Positions 43,640-50,918 of a stretch of 64,000 bases of DNA are shown piece after piece. Position 1 is the stretch's first letter. Each line of letters opens with the position of its first letter. The stretch covers positions 1 to 64,000 of the forward strand of contig NZ_JAJFNK010000003.1 in NCBI RefSeq assembly GCF_021739485.1. The letters run 5' to 3'. The DNA is from Alicyclobacillus tolerans (GTDB lineage: Bacteria > Bacillota > Bacilli > Alicyclobacillales > Alicyclobacillaceae). The position numbers were made by a program, and so were the translations under genes. The notes under the pieces are model-generated. The model had not been told where the DNA came from. It made no database searches and saw nothing but the letters and a program-made list of their open reading frames with translations.

Positions 43640-43905
43640 ATTGCCCGTGATGAAAAGTATTAGCAGTCATTTGCAGGAACAGAGAGCCGGTGGTTGGTGC
43701 AAACCGGACAAGCACAGGCTGTGAACTCGTTTCGGAGGCTCCAGGAACTGGACGCTGGCCAGCGTTACAGGCAAAAGTGGGATCAACTTGCAAGGACGTC
43801 TCGACCACCGCATCCCTTTTGGTGGACCACAGGCGTCGGCAGGTCCAATTTAGGTGGTACCGCGGGATACAGCTCTCGTCCTAATAGGGATGGGAGTTTT
43901 TTGAT
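43640..43905 (+). ncRNA. T-box leader (leucine specifier CTC) with terminator
   Basis: Stem I has the usual GGTGGTTGG...AAACCGG apical part (43688-43704) and a specifier loop GAACTC with codon CTC (Leu) at 43724-43726. The T-box AGGTGGTACCGCGG is at 43852-43865. The terminator stem CTCTCGTCC (43873-43881) / GGATGGGAG (43888-43896) is followed by TTTTTT. Uncharged tRNA-Leu would stabilise the antiterminator and switch on leuS. The rest of 43448-43937 holds the hairpins and promoter listed separately. Confidence 0.93.
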
Positions 43906-43937
43906 CTAATTTTGTCAAGTCGGGAGTGTAACAGGGT

Positions 43938-46376
43938 ATGGAATACCGCGCGCAACAAGTGGAACAGAAATGGAAACAGCGTTGGATTGACGCAAAGGCG
44001 CACCATGTCCGCGAGGACAGCGGGAAGCCTAAGTACTATTGTTTGGACATGTTCCCGTATCCGTCAGGGAATGGTCTTCACGTCGGACACTGGCGGGGAT
44101 ACACGATTTCCGACGTTTGGAGCCGCTATAAAACGCTTCAGGGCTACGAAGTGCTTCACCCCATGGGATGGGACGCGTTCGGGTTACCCGCGGAAAATTA
44201 CGCGATTAAGACCGGAGTCCATCCGCGCATTTCGACAGCCCAAAATGTCGAGAACTTCAAGAGACAGCTTGAAGAAATTGGTGCCATGTACGATTGGGAT
44301 CGCGAAATCAATACGAGCGATCCGGAGTACTACAAGTGGACCCAGTACTTTTTCGTGCGAATGTTCGAAAAGGGATTGGCCTATCGCAAGAAAATGCCGA
44401 TTAACTGGTGCCCGAGCTGCAAGACTGGATTGTCCAACGAAGAAGTGGTGGATGGCAAATGCGACCGCTGCGGCACGGACGTAACCAAGAAAGAAATGAA
44501 TCAGTGGATGCTGAAAATCACCGCCTATGCGGACCGGTTGCTGGAAGATTTGGCGGACCTCAACTGGCCGGACAAGGTGAAACGTATGCAAACTGCCTGG
44601 ATTGGCAGAAGCACCGGCGCTCGCATCGAGTTTTTGGTGCAGGGGCACGACGCAAAAATTGAGGTTTTCACCACGCGCCCCGATACATTGTACGGGGCCA
44701 CCTACATGGTTTTAGCTCCGGAACATCCCTTGGTGGCACGGATTACGACGGACGCGCAACGCGAAAAGGTCGAAGACTACGTGCAAGAGACATTGAAAAA
44801 GTCGGCCATTTCACGGCAAATTCTCGACAAGACCAAAACCGGAGTGTTCACGGGGGCTATGGCGCTGCACCCGCTGACGGGTAAACAAATGCCCATCTGG
44901 ATTGCTGACTACGTGTTGATGGATTACGGCACCGGTGCGATTATGGCAGTGCCCGCCCACGATGAACGCGACTACGACTTTGCCGTTGCCTTTGATTTGC
45001 CCATCGTCCAGGTGATTCAACCGAAAGACGGGGCAGGGGCCGTGAACACCGGCGAATCTGCCGATGAAAAACCGGGTTTGCACACTGGCCCAGGGCAGCT
45101 TGTGAACTCGGGGAAATTCGACGGCCTCGACGTCGAAGCGGGCAAACAAGCCGTCGTGGCCGAACTGAAGCGCATAGGGGTCGGTGAAGAAACCGTCACA
45201 TATCGGATGCGCGACTGGGTGTTTGCGCGTCAACGCTACTGGGGCGAGCCCATTCCGATTATTTACTGCGACCATTGCGGAACAGTTCCTGTACCGGTCG
45301 AGGACCTGCCTGTACGCCTGCCTGAAGTGGAGCGTTACGAGCCGACGGGAACAGGTGAATCTCCATTGGCGGCAATCGACTCGTTTGTGCATACCACATG
45401 TCCGAAGTGCGGTGGACCTGCGCGGCGAGAAACGGACACGATGCCTCAATGGGCCGGCTCAAGCTGGTATTTTCTGCGGTATCCGGATCCTCATAACCAC
45501 CAGGAGCCGTTCGGATCGGACATCGTCAATCGTTGGCTGCCAGTGGACATGTACATTGGCGGAGTGGAACACGCGGTGTTGCACTTGCTGTACGCCCGCT
45601 TTTTCACGAAGGTCATTTACGACCTTGGGTTGATTGACTTTAAAGAGCCCTTTCAACACCTGTTCAATCAAGGCATGATTACGCTCAACGGGGCGAAAAT
45701 GTCCAAGTCAAAAGGCAACGTAGTCAACCCCGAAGATATTTTGGAACACCACGGCATCGACGCGCTGCGGGTTTATGAACTGTTTGTGGGTCCCCCGGAG
45801 GACGACGCTGAGTGGAACACGAACGGCTTGGAAGGAGTCAGCCGCTTCTTAAACCGGTTTTACAAAATGGTTTCGGCACACGCAGACAGCCCGTGCGCTC
45901 CGCGCACCTCTCTGGAAAAACTGCGGCATCGCTTTTTGGCCAGCCTTTCCGAAAGGATGGAAAGCTTCCGCCTGAATACAGCGGTCAGTGCGTTCATGGA
46001 ATACCTAAACTCGCTGGCCGGTGAATCGGAGCGCGGTTTGGACCGAGCGACTTTGGAAACGATGGCCGTGACGGTTTCTCCGTTTGCTCCGCACCTTGGC
46101 GAAGAACTTTGGGCGCTGCTTGGACACAAATCTTCCGTGTTTAGCGCAGTTTGGCCTACCTACGATGAACAGTGGTTAAAAGACGACGAGGTGGAGATTG
46201 CCGTTCAAATCAACGGGCGTGTACGAACCCGGATCGTTGTTGGAGCCGAGGCAACGGACGACGAGGCTTTTGCCGCGGCGCGGGCTCATGCTGAAACTGC
46301 CCAATGGCTGGACGGGAAAACGGTGGTTAAGCAGGTGTACGTGCCTGGGCGTTTAATCAACTTTGTCGTAAAGTAA
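43938..46376 (+). CDS. leuS: Leucyl-tRNA synthetase
   Basis: This is an 812-residue class I synthetase. Motifs are HVGH (48-51) in YPSGNGLHVGHWRGYT, a zinc-type CPSCKTGL...CDRCG insertion, the CP1 editing domain (TTRPDTLYGATYMVLAPEHPL ... YGTGAIMAVPAHDERDYDFA), KMSKS at 587-591, and a C-terminal tRNA-binding domain (VQINGRVRTRIVV). ATG 43938 follows the T-box leader. Expression is set by the Leu T-box. Confidence 0.97.
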   Translation: MEYRAQQVEQKWKQRWIDAKAHHVREDSGKPKYYCLDMFPYPSGNGLHVGHWRGYTISDVWSRYKTLQGYEVLHPMGWDAFGLPAENYAIKTGVHPRISTAQNVENFKRQLEEIGAMYDWDREINTSDPEYYKWTQYFFVRMFEKGLAYRKKMPINWCPSCKTGLSNEEVVDGKCDRCGTDVTKKEMNQWMLKITAYADRLLEDLADLNWPDKVKRMQTAWIGRSTGARIEFLVQGHDAKIEVFTTRPDTLYGATYMVLAPEHPLVARITTDAQREKVEDYVQETLKKSAISRQILDKTKTGVFTGAMALHPLTGKQMPIWIADYVLMDYGTGAIMAVPAHDERDYDFAVAFDLPIVQVIQPKDGAGAVNTGESADEKPGLHTGPGQLVNSGKFDGLDVEAGKQAVVAELKRIGVGEETVTYRMRDWVFARQRYWGEPIPIIYCDHCGTVPVPVEDLPVRLPEVERYEPTGTGESPLAAIDSFVHTTCPKCGGPARRETDTMPQWAGSSWYFLRYPDPHNHQEPFGSDIVNRWLPVDMYIGGVEHAVLHLLYARFFTKVIYDLGLIDFKEPFQHLFNQGMITLNGAKMSKSKGNVVNPEDILEHHGIDALRVYELFVGPPEDDAEWNTNGLEGVSRFLNRFYKMVSAHADSPCAPRTSLEKLRHRFLASLSERMESFRLNTAVSAFMEYLNSLAGESERGLDRATLETMAVTVSPFAPHLGEELWALLGHKSSVFSAVWPTYDEQWLKDDEVEIAVQINGRVRTRIVVGAEATDDEAFAAARAHAETAQWLDGKTVVKQVYVPGRLINFVVK

Positions 46377-46427
46377 TTCTGTTTGCGCGAAGCGACTTAG
46401 GCCCAGGGGGGCCAGGGGGTGGTGCGT

Positions 46428-47159
46428 GTGGCAACTGCCGAGCAATCGGACGAACGAAAGCTGTACGCGCAAATTGCCCGGAGAATCCGCTCGTCCATCG
46501 AAAACGGCGTGTTCCAGGCAGGGGATAAACTGCCTCCGCTGGCCCACCTAGCCGAGGAGTTTGGCTGCAGCCGGGCGACCGTCCGCGAAGCGCTGAGCAC
46601 GCTTCGCGGACAAGGGTTGGTCGAGTTTCGCCACGGAGATGGAACGTATGTCCGCAGTGCGACAGTGGAGATGTGGATGGAACCGTTGGAGGCCGCAATC
46701 TTGCTGAGTGCCAGCGAGGCCAGCCGAATGGTGGAACTGGAGATCAGTTTGTTGGCTGGAATCGCCGGCTTTGCAGCAACCCGTGCGGACGGTTTTGACG
46801 ATACCCGGCTCGCACAGGCGTTGTTTGCGCTGGAGTGTGTAATTCCGGGCAGCGAAGAGGCGATTGCAGCAGAGCTGTCTTTTTATTCCATATTGGCCGA
46901 AATAGCCCGCAGTTCTCTGCTGGAAAACGCGTTGCGGGTGGTGCAGGAAGCCTTGAGAAGCAGTCTGCGATTGTTGCGCGGCAACGAGTTGCAAGGTGTG
47001 GTGATCTGCCGCAGGATTGCCGCCGCAGTGGAACGCAGAGATGCACCGGGTGCACGCGATTCCGTGTATCAGTACGGAGAGCAGTTAATGCTTTATTTGC
47101 AGCGTAAACGCGGAGCGGCAGCAGTCGTCAAAATGGAGTCCGCAAGTCAAGGGCCATAA
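46428..47159 (+). CDS. GntR-family regulator (FadR/FCD subfamily)
   Basis: The 243-residue product has an N-terminal winged helix: LYAQIARRIRSSIENGVFQAGDKLPPLAHLAEEFGCSRATVREALSTLRGQGLVEFRHGDGTYV, the GntR signature. The rest is an all-helical FCD-like ligand domain with modest matches. GTG 46428 has an AGGGGG site; GTG 46419 or 46422 are possible. It follows leuS by about 50 bases and precedes the cre-controlled gene, a possible target. The ligand is unknown. Confidence 0.85.
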   Translation: MATAEQSDERKLYAQIARRIRSSIENGVFQAGDKLPPLAHLAEEFGCSRATVREALSTLRGQGLVEFRHGDGTYVRSATVEMWMEPLEAAILLSASEASRMVELEISLLAGIAGFAATRADGFDDTRLAQALFALECVIPGSEEAIAAELSFYSILAEIARSSLLENALRVVQEALRSSLRLLRGNELQGVVICRRIAAAVERRDAPGARDSVYQYGEQLMLYLQRKRGAAAVVKMESASQGP

Positions 47160-47186
47160 TAGGCTCGGTCATTTCCTTTTTTCGAA

Positions 47187-47215
47187 TTTCCATTTCTCAA
47201 GTTTAGGTGTATAAT
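47187..47215 (+). promoter_or_regulatory. Promoter of the 47302 gene
   Basis: TTTCCA (47187-47192), a 17-base spacer and the consensus TATAAT (47210-47215). Predicted transcription start is about 47222, inside the cre site. Confidence 0.6.
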
Positions 47216-47220
47216 GACTT

Positions 47221-47234
47221 TGTAAGCGCTATCA
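47221..47234 (+). promoter_or_regulatory. Perfect cre site (CcpA operator)
   Basis: TGTAAGCGCTATCA matches the CcpA consensus TGWAANCGNTNWCA at all 14 positions. It overlaps the predicted start of transcription, which is the usual position for repression. HprK and Crh, which activate CcpA, are encoded in the same window. Confidence 0.75.
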
Positions 47235-47301
47235 TTTTGCGCGACGGGGTATCTTGTCGCCCTCCCCAGCAGCAACCTCAAAGAACGGGAAGGAGAAGGT
47301 G

Positions 47302-47730
47302 TTGGCTGTGGCAAAAGCGTTAATCGCAGCGTTCGGACGCGAGGGTTTAACATACGTGCGAAATTGTCAGGAGAGTTCCATGGAGGTTCGGGTGCTTGAC
47401 TGCATCGACGTCTATCACCGGCAGATGAGTTTGTGGTACGGAAATTTGTTGCTGCACTCGGCGGGACGGCGTCACGATGTAAGAACCGTGGTGGCCAGGG
47501 AACAGTTTGATGTGGCCGTTGTTCAGGAAGACGAGGACTTTGTACGCACGGCGCTCATCACGCAGTCGCTGCGCGAGGCAGGGGTCGGAACCATTTTTGT
47601 CGTCACTTCGGACCCTGGGCGTCGCATGATGTACCGCAGGTGCGGTGCTCACCGCATTGTCGCGGCGAAATCCGAGAACGAGGCGTGGGAAATCATTGCC
47701 GGGTACTTGCCCGCGGTGGCGACGGCTTAA
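47302..47730 (+). CDS. Protein of unknown function under cre control (142 aa)
   Basis: TTG 47302 follows AAGGAG; an upstream in-frame TTG at 47254 lacks a ribosome site. The 142-residue soluble protein has alternating hydrophobic strands and helices: VRVLDCIDVYHRQMSLWYGNLLLHSAGRRHDVRTV, FDVAVVQEDEDFVRTALITQSLREAGVGTIFVVTSDPGRRMMYRRCGAHRIVAAKSENEAWEIIAGYLP. That alpha/beta pattern with acidic DED and an S/T-D after the strand recalls a receiver-like fold, but no family was recognised. A small GCGAC...GTCGC dyad lies at 47239-47258. Confidence 0.6.
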   Translation: MAVAKALIAAFGREGLTYVRNCQESSMEVRVLDCIDVYHRQMSLWYGNLLLHSAGRRHDVRTVVAREQFDVAVVQEDEDFVRTALITQSLREAGVGTIFVVTSDPGRRMMYRRCGAHRIVAAKSENEAWEIIAGYLPAVATA

Positions 47731-47787
47731 AGGACGATGTGATGCTATTTGCTTGAAGCAACGCATAAAATTCACTGAACGCACCTG

Positions 47788-47819
47788 TTTACAGCCGGGG
47801 TCTGCCCGGCTATAACTGT
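47788..47819 (+). terminator. Hairpin after the 47302 gene
   Basis: AGCCGGG (47793-47799) pairs with CCCGGCT (47805-47811), with outer TACAG/CTGTA pairing. A second CCCCG/CGGGG stem lies at 47871-47889. T residues are few, so termination is only probable. Confidence 0.5.
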
Positions 47820-47897
47820 ATGTGGGGACAGTGGCCTTAGATGGCATGGATCACTTTTGACCCTTGGTTGCCCCGTCTGCCCTGCGGGGTGCTTGTA

Positions 47898-47906
47898 TGG
47901 TATGAT
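47898..47906 (+). promoter_or_regulatory. Extended -10 promoter before the 61-aa membrane gene
   Basis: TGG followed by TATGAT (47901-47906) forms an extended -10, about 40 bases before the ATG at 47945. No -35 is clear. Confidence 0.45.
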
Positions 47907-47944
47907 CGCGTTACGTGGCTTTACTTGAAAGAGGGGTTCGAAAG

Positions 47945-48130
47945 ATGACCGGTTCAGTCAAAGTGATCTATTTTTTTGTTGCGTTGTTTGCAATGGCTTG
48001 CCTCGCAGTGGCCTCTGTGCTTCTGGCGGAGGGAAGGGGTTCTTTATCGGCGACTCTGTATGGAATCGCTTTTGTTGTCATCGGGATTGGATTCATCGCT
48101 CGAAAGCGCATTTTGCGGCAGCAAAAATAG
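47945..48130 (+). CDS. Small two-helix membrane protein (61 aa)
   Basis: ATG 47945 follows AGAGGGG. Residues 6-28 (KVIYFFVALFAMACLAVASVLLA) and 38-52 (LYGIAFVVIGIGFIA) are hydrophobic, and the end is basic (RKRILRQQK). The layout is like YlaF/DUF5325 proteins of Bacillus, but identity is not certain. It precedes the ytvI-like gene by about 45 bases. Confidence 0.65.
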   Translation: MTGSVKVIYFFVALFAMACLAVASVLLAEGRGSLSATLYGIAFVVIGIGFIARKRILRQQK

Positions 48131-48175
48131 TCTGTTAAAACCCGCAGGATGGCACGGCGGAAAGGTGGCATGGGT

Positions 48176-49471
48176 GTGGCGACCACGCGCCAACAGGCGC
48201 TTTTACGAAAATACCTATGGCGATTAGTCGAAGTCGTCTCTTTAGTATTGCTGGTTTTCATCGTGTCTGCCGCGTTCGTGTGGTCCTTGAAGTACATACT
48301 CCCGTTTGTCATTGGCTGGTTTTTAGCGATTATGTTGTTGCCGATAGTCAAGTGGCTGGAGATGCACCGAATGCGCCGCCGAAGTGCAGCGCTGCTTGTA
48401 CTGGTGAGTGTTGTATTGGTCGTGGTGCTGCTGTCTATTTTTGCGGTGATTGCTGTCGCCAAAGAAGCGACGCTGTTGCTGTTGAACGTGCCGCATTACT
48501 TTAACGTGATACAGGCATGGGTGTTGAAACAGATTGCAATTGGCCGCGTGTTTTACGGGCAATTACCCCCCAATGTCGCTGCAGGCATGCAGACGACAGC
48601 CGTACACGCCCTGTCTACTATTGAGCAGTGGTTTCGCAGCTTCGCTACCGGCCTTTTAAATTCCGTAACGAATCTGCCGGAAATCAGTTTTGTGGTCGTG
48701 ATTTCGTTAATCACCGCGTACTTCATGCTCGCAGACCGCGAACGGCTGTATAAAGCTTTCCTCCGAACGCTGCCGCCGGGATGGTCCATCAAGATGGAAA
48801 CGGCCATGCGGGCCATGGGCAAGGCGTTTACAGGCACGCTGCGCGTTCAGGTTGTTTTGATGTTGATGTCGGCCGTGCTTGGCGTGGTGGGCATGCTTCT
48901 GTTAAAAATTCAATATGCTGTAATCCTCGGGATCGCGTTTGGAGTGACGGGACTCATTCCCATTTTAGGGTCAGCCATTTTGACGGTCCCATGGGCGGTA
49001 GGTGCTTTTGTGGCCGGGAACATGGCGTTGGCATTGAAGGTGCTTCTGCTCCAAGCGGTCATCAGCGCCATCCGCCACGTGGTCGAGCCGAAAATTTTGG
49101 CGGACAGTGTTGGGTTGGATACGCTGTCTACGCTGTTTGCTCTTTATGTAGGGATGCAACTGCTGGGTGTTCTTGGGCTGTTTTTGGGACCCATCATACT
49201 GATTGGGCTTAAGTCTTTGCTCAGGGCCCGCTTATTTGTCGACTTTCTGCCAGACGAGGCTTCGGGAACGGAACACCACCGTTCCATAGGTTCCCGTCCG
49301 CCTGCTCGATTCGCTTCGGACAACTCTTCGGGTTTAGACAATTCATCGGGCGTAGACAATTCACCAGGCGTGGATGAAGATTCTCCTGCATCTGCGGTCA
49401 CATCGCACAAGACCGGGGCGGATTGCGAGAGTTCCGTGCACGAGCGAGGGGAGTTGGAACACGGGGGATGA
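48176..49471 (+). CDS. ytvI: YtvI-like AI-2E-family (permease-like) membrane protein
   Basis: This 431-residue protein has about eight membrane helices. Family motifs include SFVVVISLITAYFMLADRERL, TGTLRVQVVLMLMSAVLGVVGM, GIAFGVTGLIPILGSAIL and VVEPKILADSVGLDTLSTLFALYVG. YtvI in B. subtilis is a sporulation-linked member. After the last helix there is a polar tail of about 85 residues with three 18-bp repeat units (DNSSGL/DNSSGV/DNSPGV). GTG 48176 follows AAGGTGG. The stop overlaps the next gene (ATGA). Confidence 0.75.
   Translation: MATTRQQALLRKYLWRLVEVVSLVLLVFIVSAAFVWSLKYILPFVIGWFLAIMLLPIVKWLEMHRMRRRSAALLVLVSVVLVVVLLSIFAVIAVAKEATLLLLNVPHYFNVIQAWVLKQIAIGRVFYGQLPPNVAAGMQTTAVHALSTIEQWFRSFATGLLNSVTNLPEISFVVVISLITAYFMLADRERLYKAFLRTLPPGWSIKMETAMRAMGKAFTGTLRVQVVLMLMSAVLGVVGMLLLKIQYAVILGIAFGVTGLIPILGSAILTVPWAVGAFVAGNMALALKVLLLQAVISAIRHVVEPKILADSVGLDTLSTLFALYVGMQLLGVLGLFLGPIILIGLKSLLRARLFVDFLPDEASGTEHHRSIGSRPPARFASDNSSGLDNSSGVDNSPGVDEDSPASAVTSHKTGADCESSVHERGELEHGG
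49319..49372 (+). repeat. 18-bp repeats in the ytvI tail
   Basis: Three in-frame 18-bp units (49319-49336, 49337-49354, 49355-49372) encode DNSSGL, DNSSGV and DNSPGV, followed by DEDSP. They add a flexible acidic linker. Confidence 0.8.
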
Positions 49472-49965
49472 GAATCGTCAGTTTACATGGGGACGGAAGC
49501 GCCCACAGACAATGGATGACGGTAGAGCCGACGCATGAAGCGTGGGCCTTTTACATTCCGCCGGCCAGTGAGGTTAGAGAAGCGACTCGTCCTTCCTGGT
49601 CAAGTCCGTATCCTGTGGTCGCTCTTTTTTGGCCAGGTCACTACTACCAGCTTTTTATACTTCTAAAGAATGGGATAACTGAATATTATTGTAATATTAT
49701 TACACCTATTGCCTATTACCCAGGCCGTCAAATGATTGAGTTTCGCGACTTGGATTTGGATGTGTTTGTGTCGTCGCAAGGAGCCGCCTTGTTAGACGAA
49801 GAAGAGTTTGCAAAACGCCTGCCGGACTATCCTGCGTCCTGGATTGAACATGCGAAAGCGGCGTCCAAGTACCTGTTGAACGCCGGAAATGCCAAACGAG
49901 GTCCGTTTACGCCCGCCATAGCGGCAAAATGGCGGGCGTGGATAGATTCCCGCTGCAAGAGATGA
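49468..49965 (+). CDS. DUF402 family protein (copy 2)
   Basis: This 165-residue protein starts at ATG 49468, overlapping the ytvI stop. It has the DUF402 beta-barrel with its acidic motif (GITEYYCNIITPIAYYPGRQMIEFRDLDLDVFVSSQG) and a helical end. It is more typical of the family than the copy at 40531. Related Ntdp enzymes hydrolyse nucleoside tri- and diphosphates. The last codons contain a 10-bp inverted repeat. Confidence 0.75.
   Translation: MRIVSLHGDGSAHRQWMTVEPTHEAWAFYIPPASEVREATRPSWSSPYPVVALFWPGHYYQLFILLKNGITEYYCNIITPIAYYPGRQMIEFRDLDLDVFVSSQGAALLDEEEFAKRLPDYPASWIEHAKAASKYLLNAGNAKRGPFTPAIAAKWRAWIDSRCKR
49910..49938. repeat. Perfect 10-bp inverted repeat at the DUF402 gene end
   Basis: CGCCCGCCAT (49910-49919), a 9-base loop and ATGGCGGGCG (49929-49938). 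It lies within the coding end, about 25 bases before the stop and 50 bases from the end of the convergent rsfA. No T run follows on either strand. Confidence 0.7.
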
Positions 49966-49989
49966 TACCTTGCAGCACTGTTTGGCTCG

Positions 49990-50583
49990 CTATTCTGCAG
50001 TTCGCGTCCGGGCACCATCAGATTCCAGCAATTTCCTAGCCCGTTCCATGATGGCAAACAGGGTTTTCGAGTCCTGTTCCAGCTGTTCTGGCGTGACAGA
50101 GCTGCTCCCATCCTGTGGAATCTGAGCCAGCTTGGTTTCCAATACGGCCAGCTTTTCCGTGAGACCGCGCCGTTCCTCTTCCAATTGGTCCACTTGTCGG
50201 CGCAGTTTCTGGTACTGTTCGTCGTAGCTTTGCAAAAATCGAATGACTTCCTTCATGGAGTCGGAAGATGTCATGGTCGTAGTCACAAAGTTTTCCTCAC
50301 TGCGGCTCACGGAGCCAGAAGAACTTGCAGCGCTCACTCGCTGAGCAGATTTTCTCTCCCGTTTGGCGCGTTCGATGTCCTCCCGGTGGTTTTTCCTTAC
50401 GACGCCATTCCAGCGATACCCACAAGCTGCTGCGGTTCGGCCAAGTTCGTTGGCTGCTTCTTCAAAGGCCCTCAATTGGGTGCTGCCGGTACGGATGTGT
50501 TGGAGTACAATTTCGGCCAGTCTCACATCGTCGTCGGGGGTCCACGCATCTGAGCGCGTCGCCCACTTTTCCATGGCTTGCAC
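49990..50583 (-). CDS. rsfA: RsfA-family prespore transcription factor
   Basis: The 197-residue product has a Myb/SANT-like N-terminus characteristic of RsfA: AWTPDDDVRLAEIVLQHIRTGSTQLRAFEEAANELGRTAAACGYRWNGVVRK, then a polar linker and a coiled coil (YDEQYQKLRRQVDQLEEERRGLTEKLAVLETKL). B. subtilis RsfA is a sigma-F-dependent regulator in the forespore. GTG 50583 follows GGGAGGA on the minus strand; ATG 50574 is an alternative. Confidence 0.88.
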   Translation of the reverse strand: MQAMEKWATRSDAWTPDDDVRLAEIVLQHIRTGSTQLRAFEEAANELGRTAAACGYRWNGVVRKNHREDIERAKRERKSAQRVSAASSSGSVSRSEENFVTTTMTSSDSMKEVIRFLQSYDEQYQKLRRQVDQLEEERRGLTEKLAVLETKLAQIPQDGSSSVTPEQLEQDSKTLFAIMERARKLLESDGARTRTAE

Positions 50584-50716
50584 TGGCAATTCCTCCCTCT
50601 TGGTTGTAATATACTTTATTTCCAAGGTGTACGAGATTCATACAATCTCTCTGAAAGACTTCTCCTTACATGCTATGTTGCAGTGTGCTAATCGTGACCT
50701 GAAATTTGCAAAATTC

Positions 50717-50745
50717 GTAGAAACCGTTGCCATTGGCATTTCTAC
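50717..50745. other. Inverted repeat in the rsfA-mrfA gap
   Basis: GTAGAAA (50717-50723) pairs with TTTCTAC (50739-50745), with an inner TGCCA-T-TGGCA dyad. It may be an operator for rsfA or an RNA stem. The rest of 50584-50918 holds the SOS-like box and a palindrome listed next; no gene is seen in this gap. Confidence 0.5.
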
Positions 50746-50766
50746 AAGCCGAAACGACAGACTTTG

Positions 50767-50780
50767 CGAACAGGAGTTCG
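50767..50780 (+). promoter_or_regulatory. SOS (LexA/DinR)-type box upstream of mrfAB
   Basis: CGAACAGGAGTTCG is a full CGAAC-N4-GTTCG dyad, the form of the Bacillus LexA box, and extends to G...C on the outside. It lies 139 bases before the mrfA start and 184 bases before rsfA on the other strand. The promoter it would control is not clear. Confidence 0.65.
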
Positions 50781-50883
50781 CTTGTCCGCGTCGAATGCAT
50801 TACACAAGCGAATGAATCGTGCAGCTGTTTGCCTCCTTTGGATGTAACATCCGTGTTTTCCAATTATTATTATGTTAAAATCT

Positions 50884-50898
50884 GGAATTTATAATTCC
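50884..50898 (+). promoter_or_regulatory. Palindrome containing the mrfA -10
   Basis: GGAATTTATAATTCC is a perfect 6-3-6 palindrome containing TATAAT (50890-50895). A weak -35 (TTATTA, 50867-50872) gives a 17-base spacer. Transcription would start about 20 bases before the GTG of mrfA. Confidence 0.5.
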
Positions 50899-50918
50899 TG
50901 AGATTGGGAGTTTTACGT

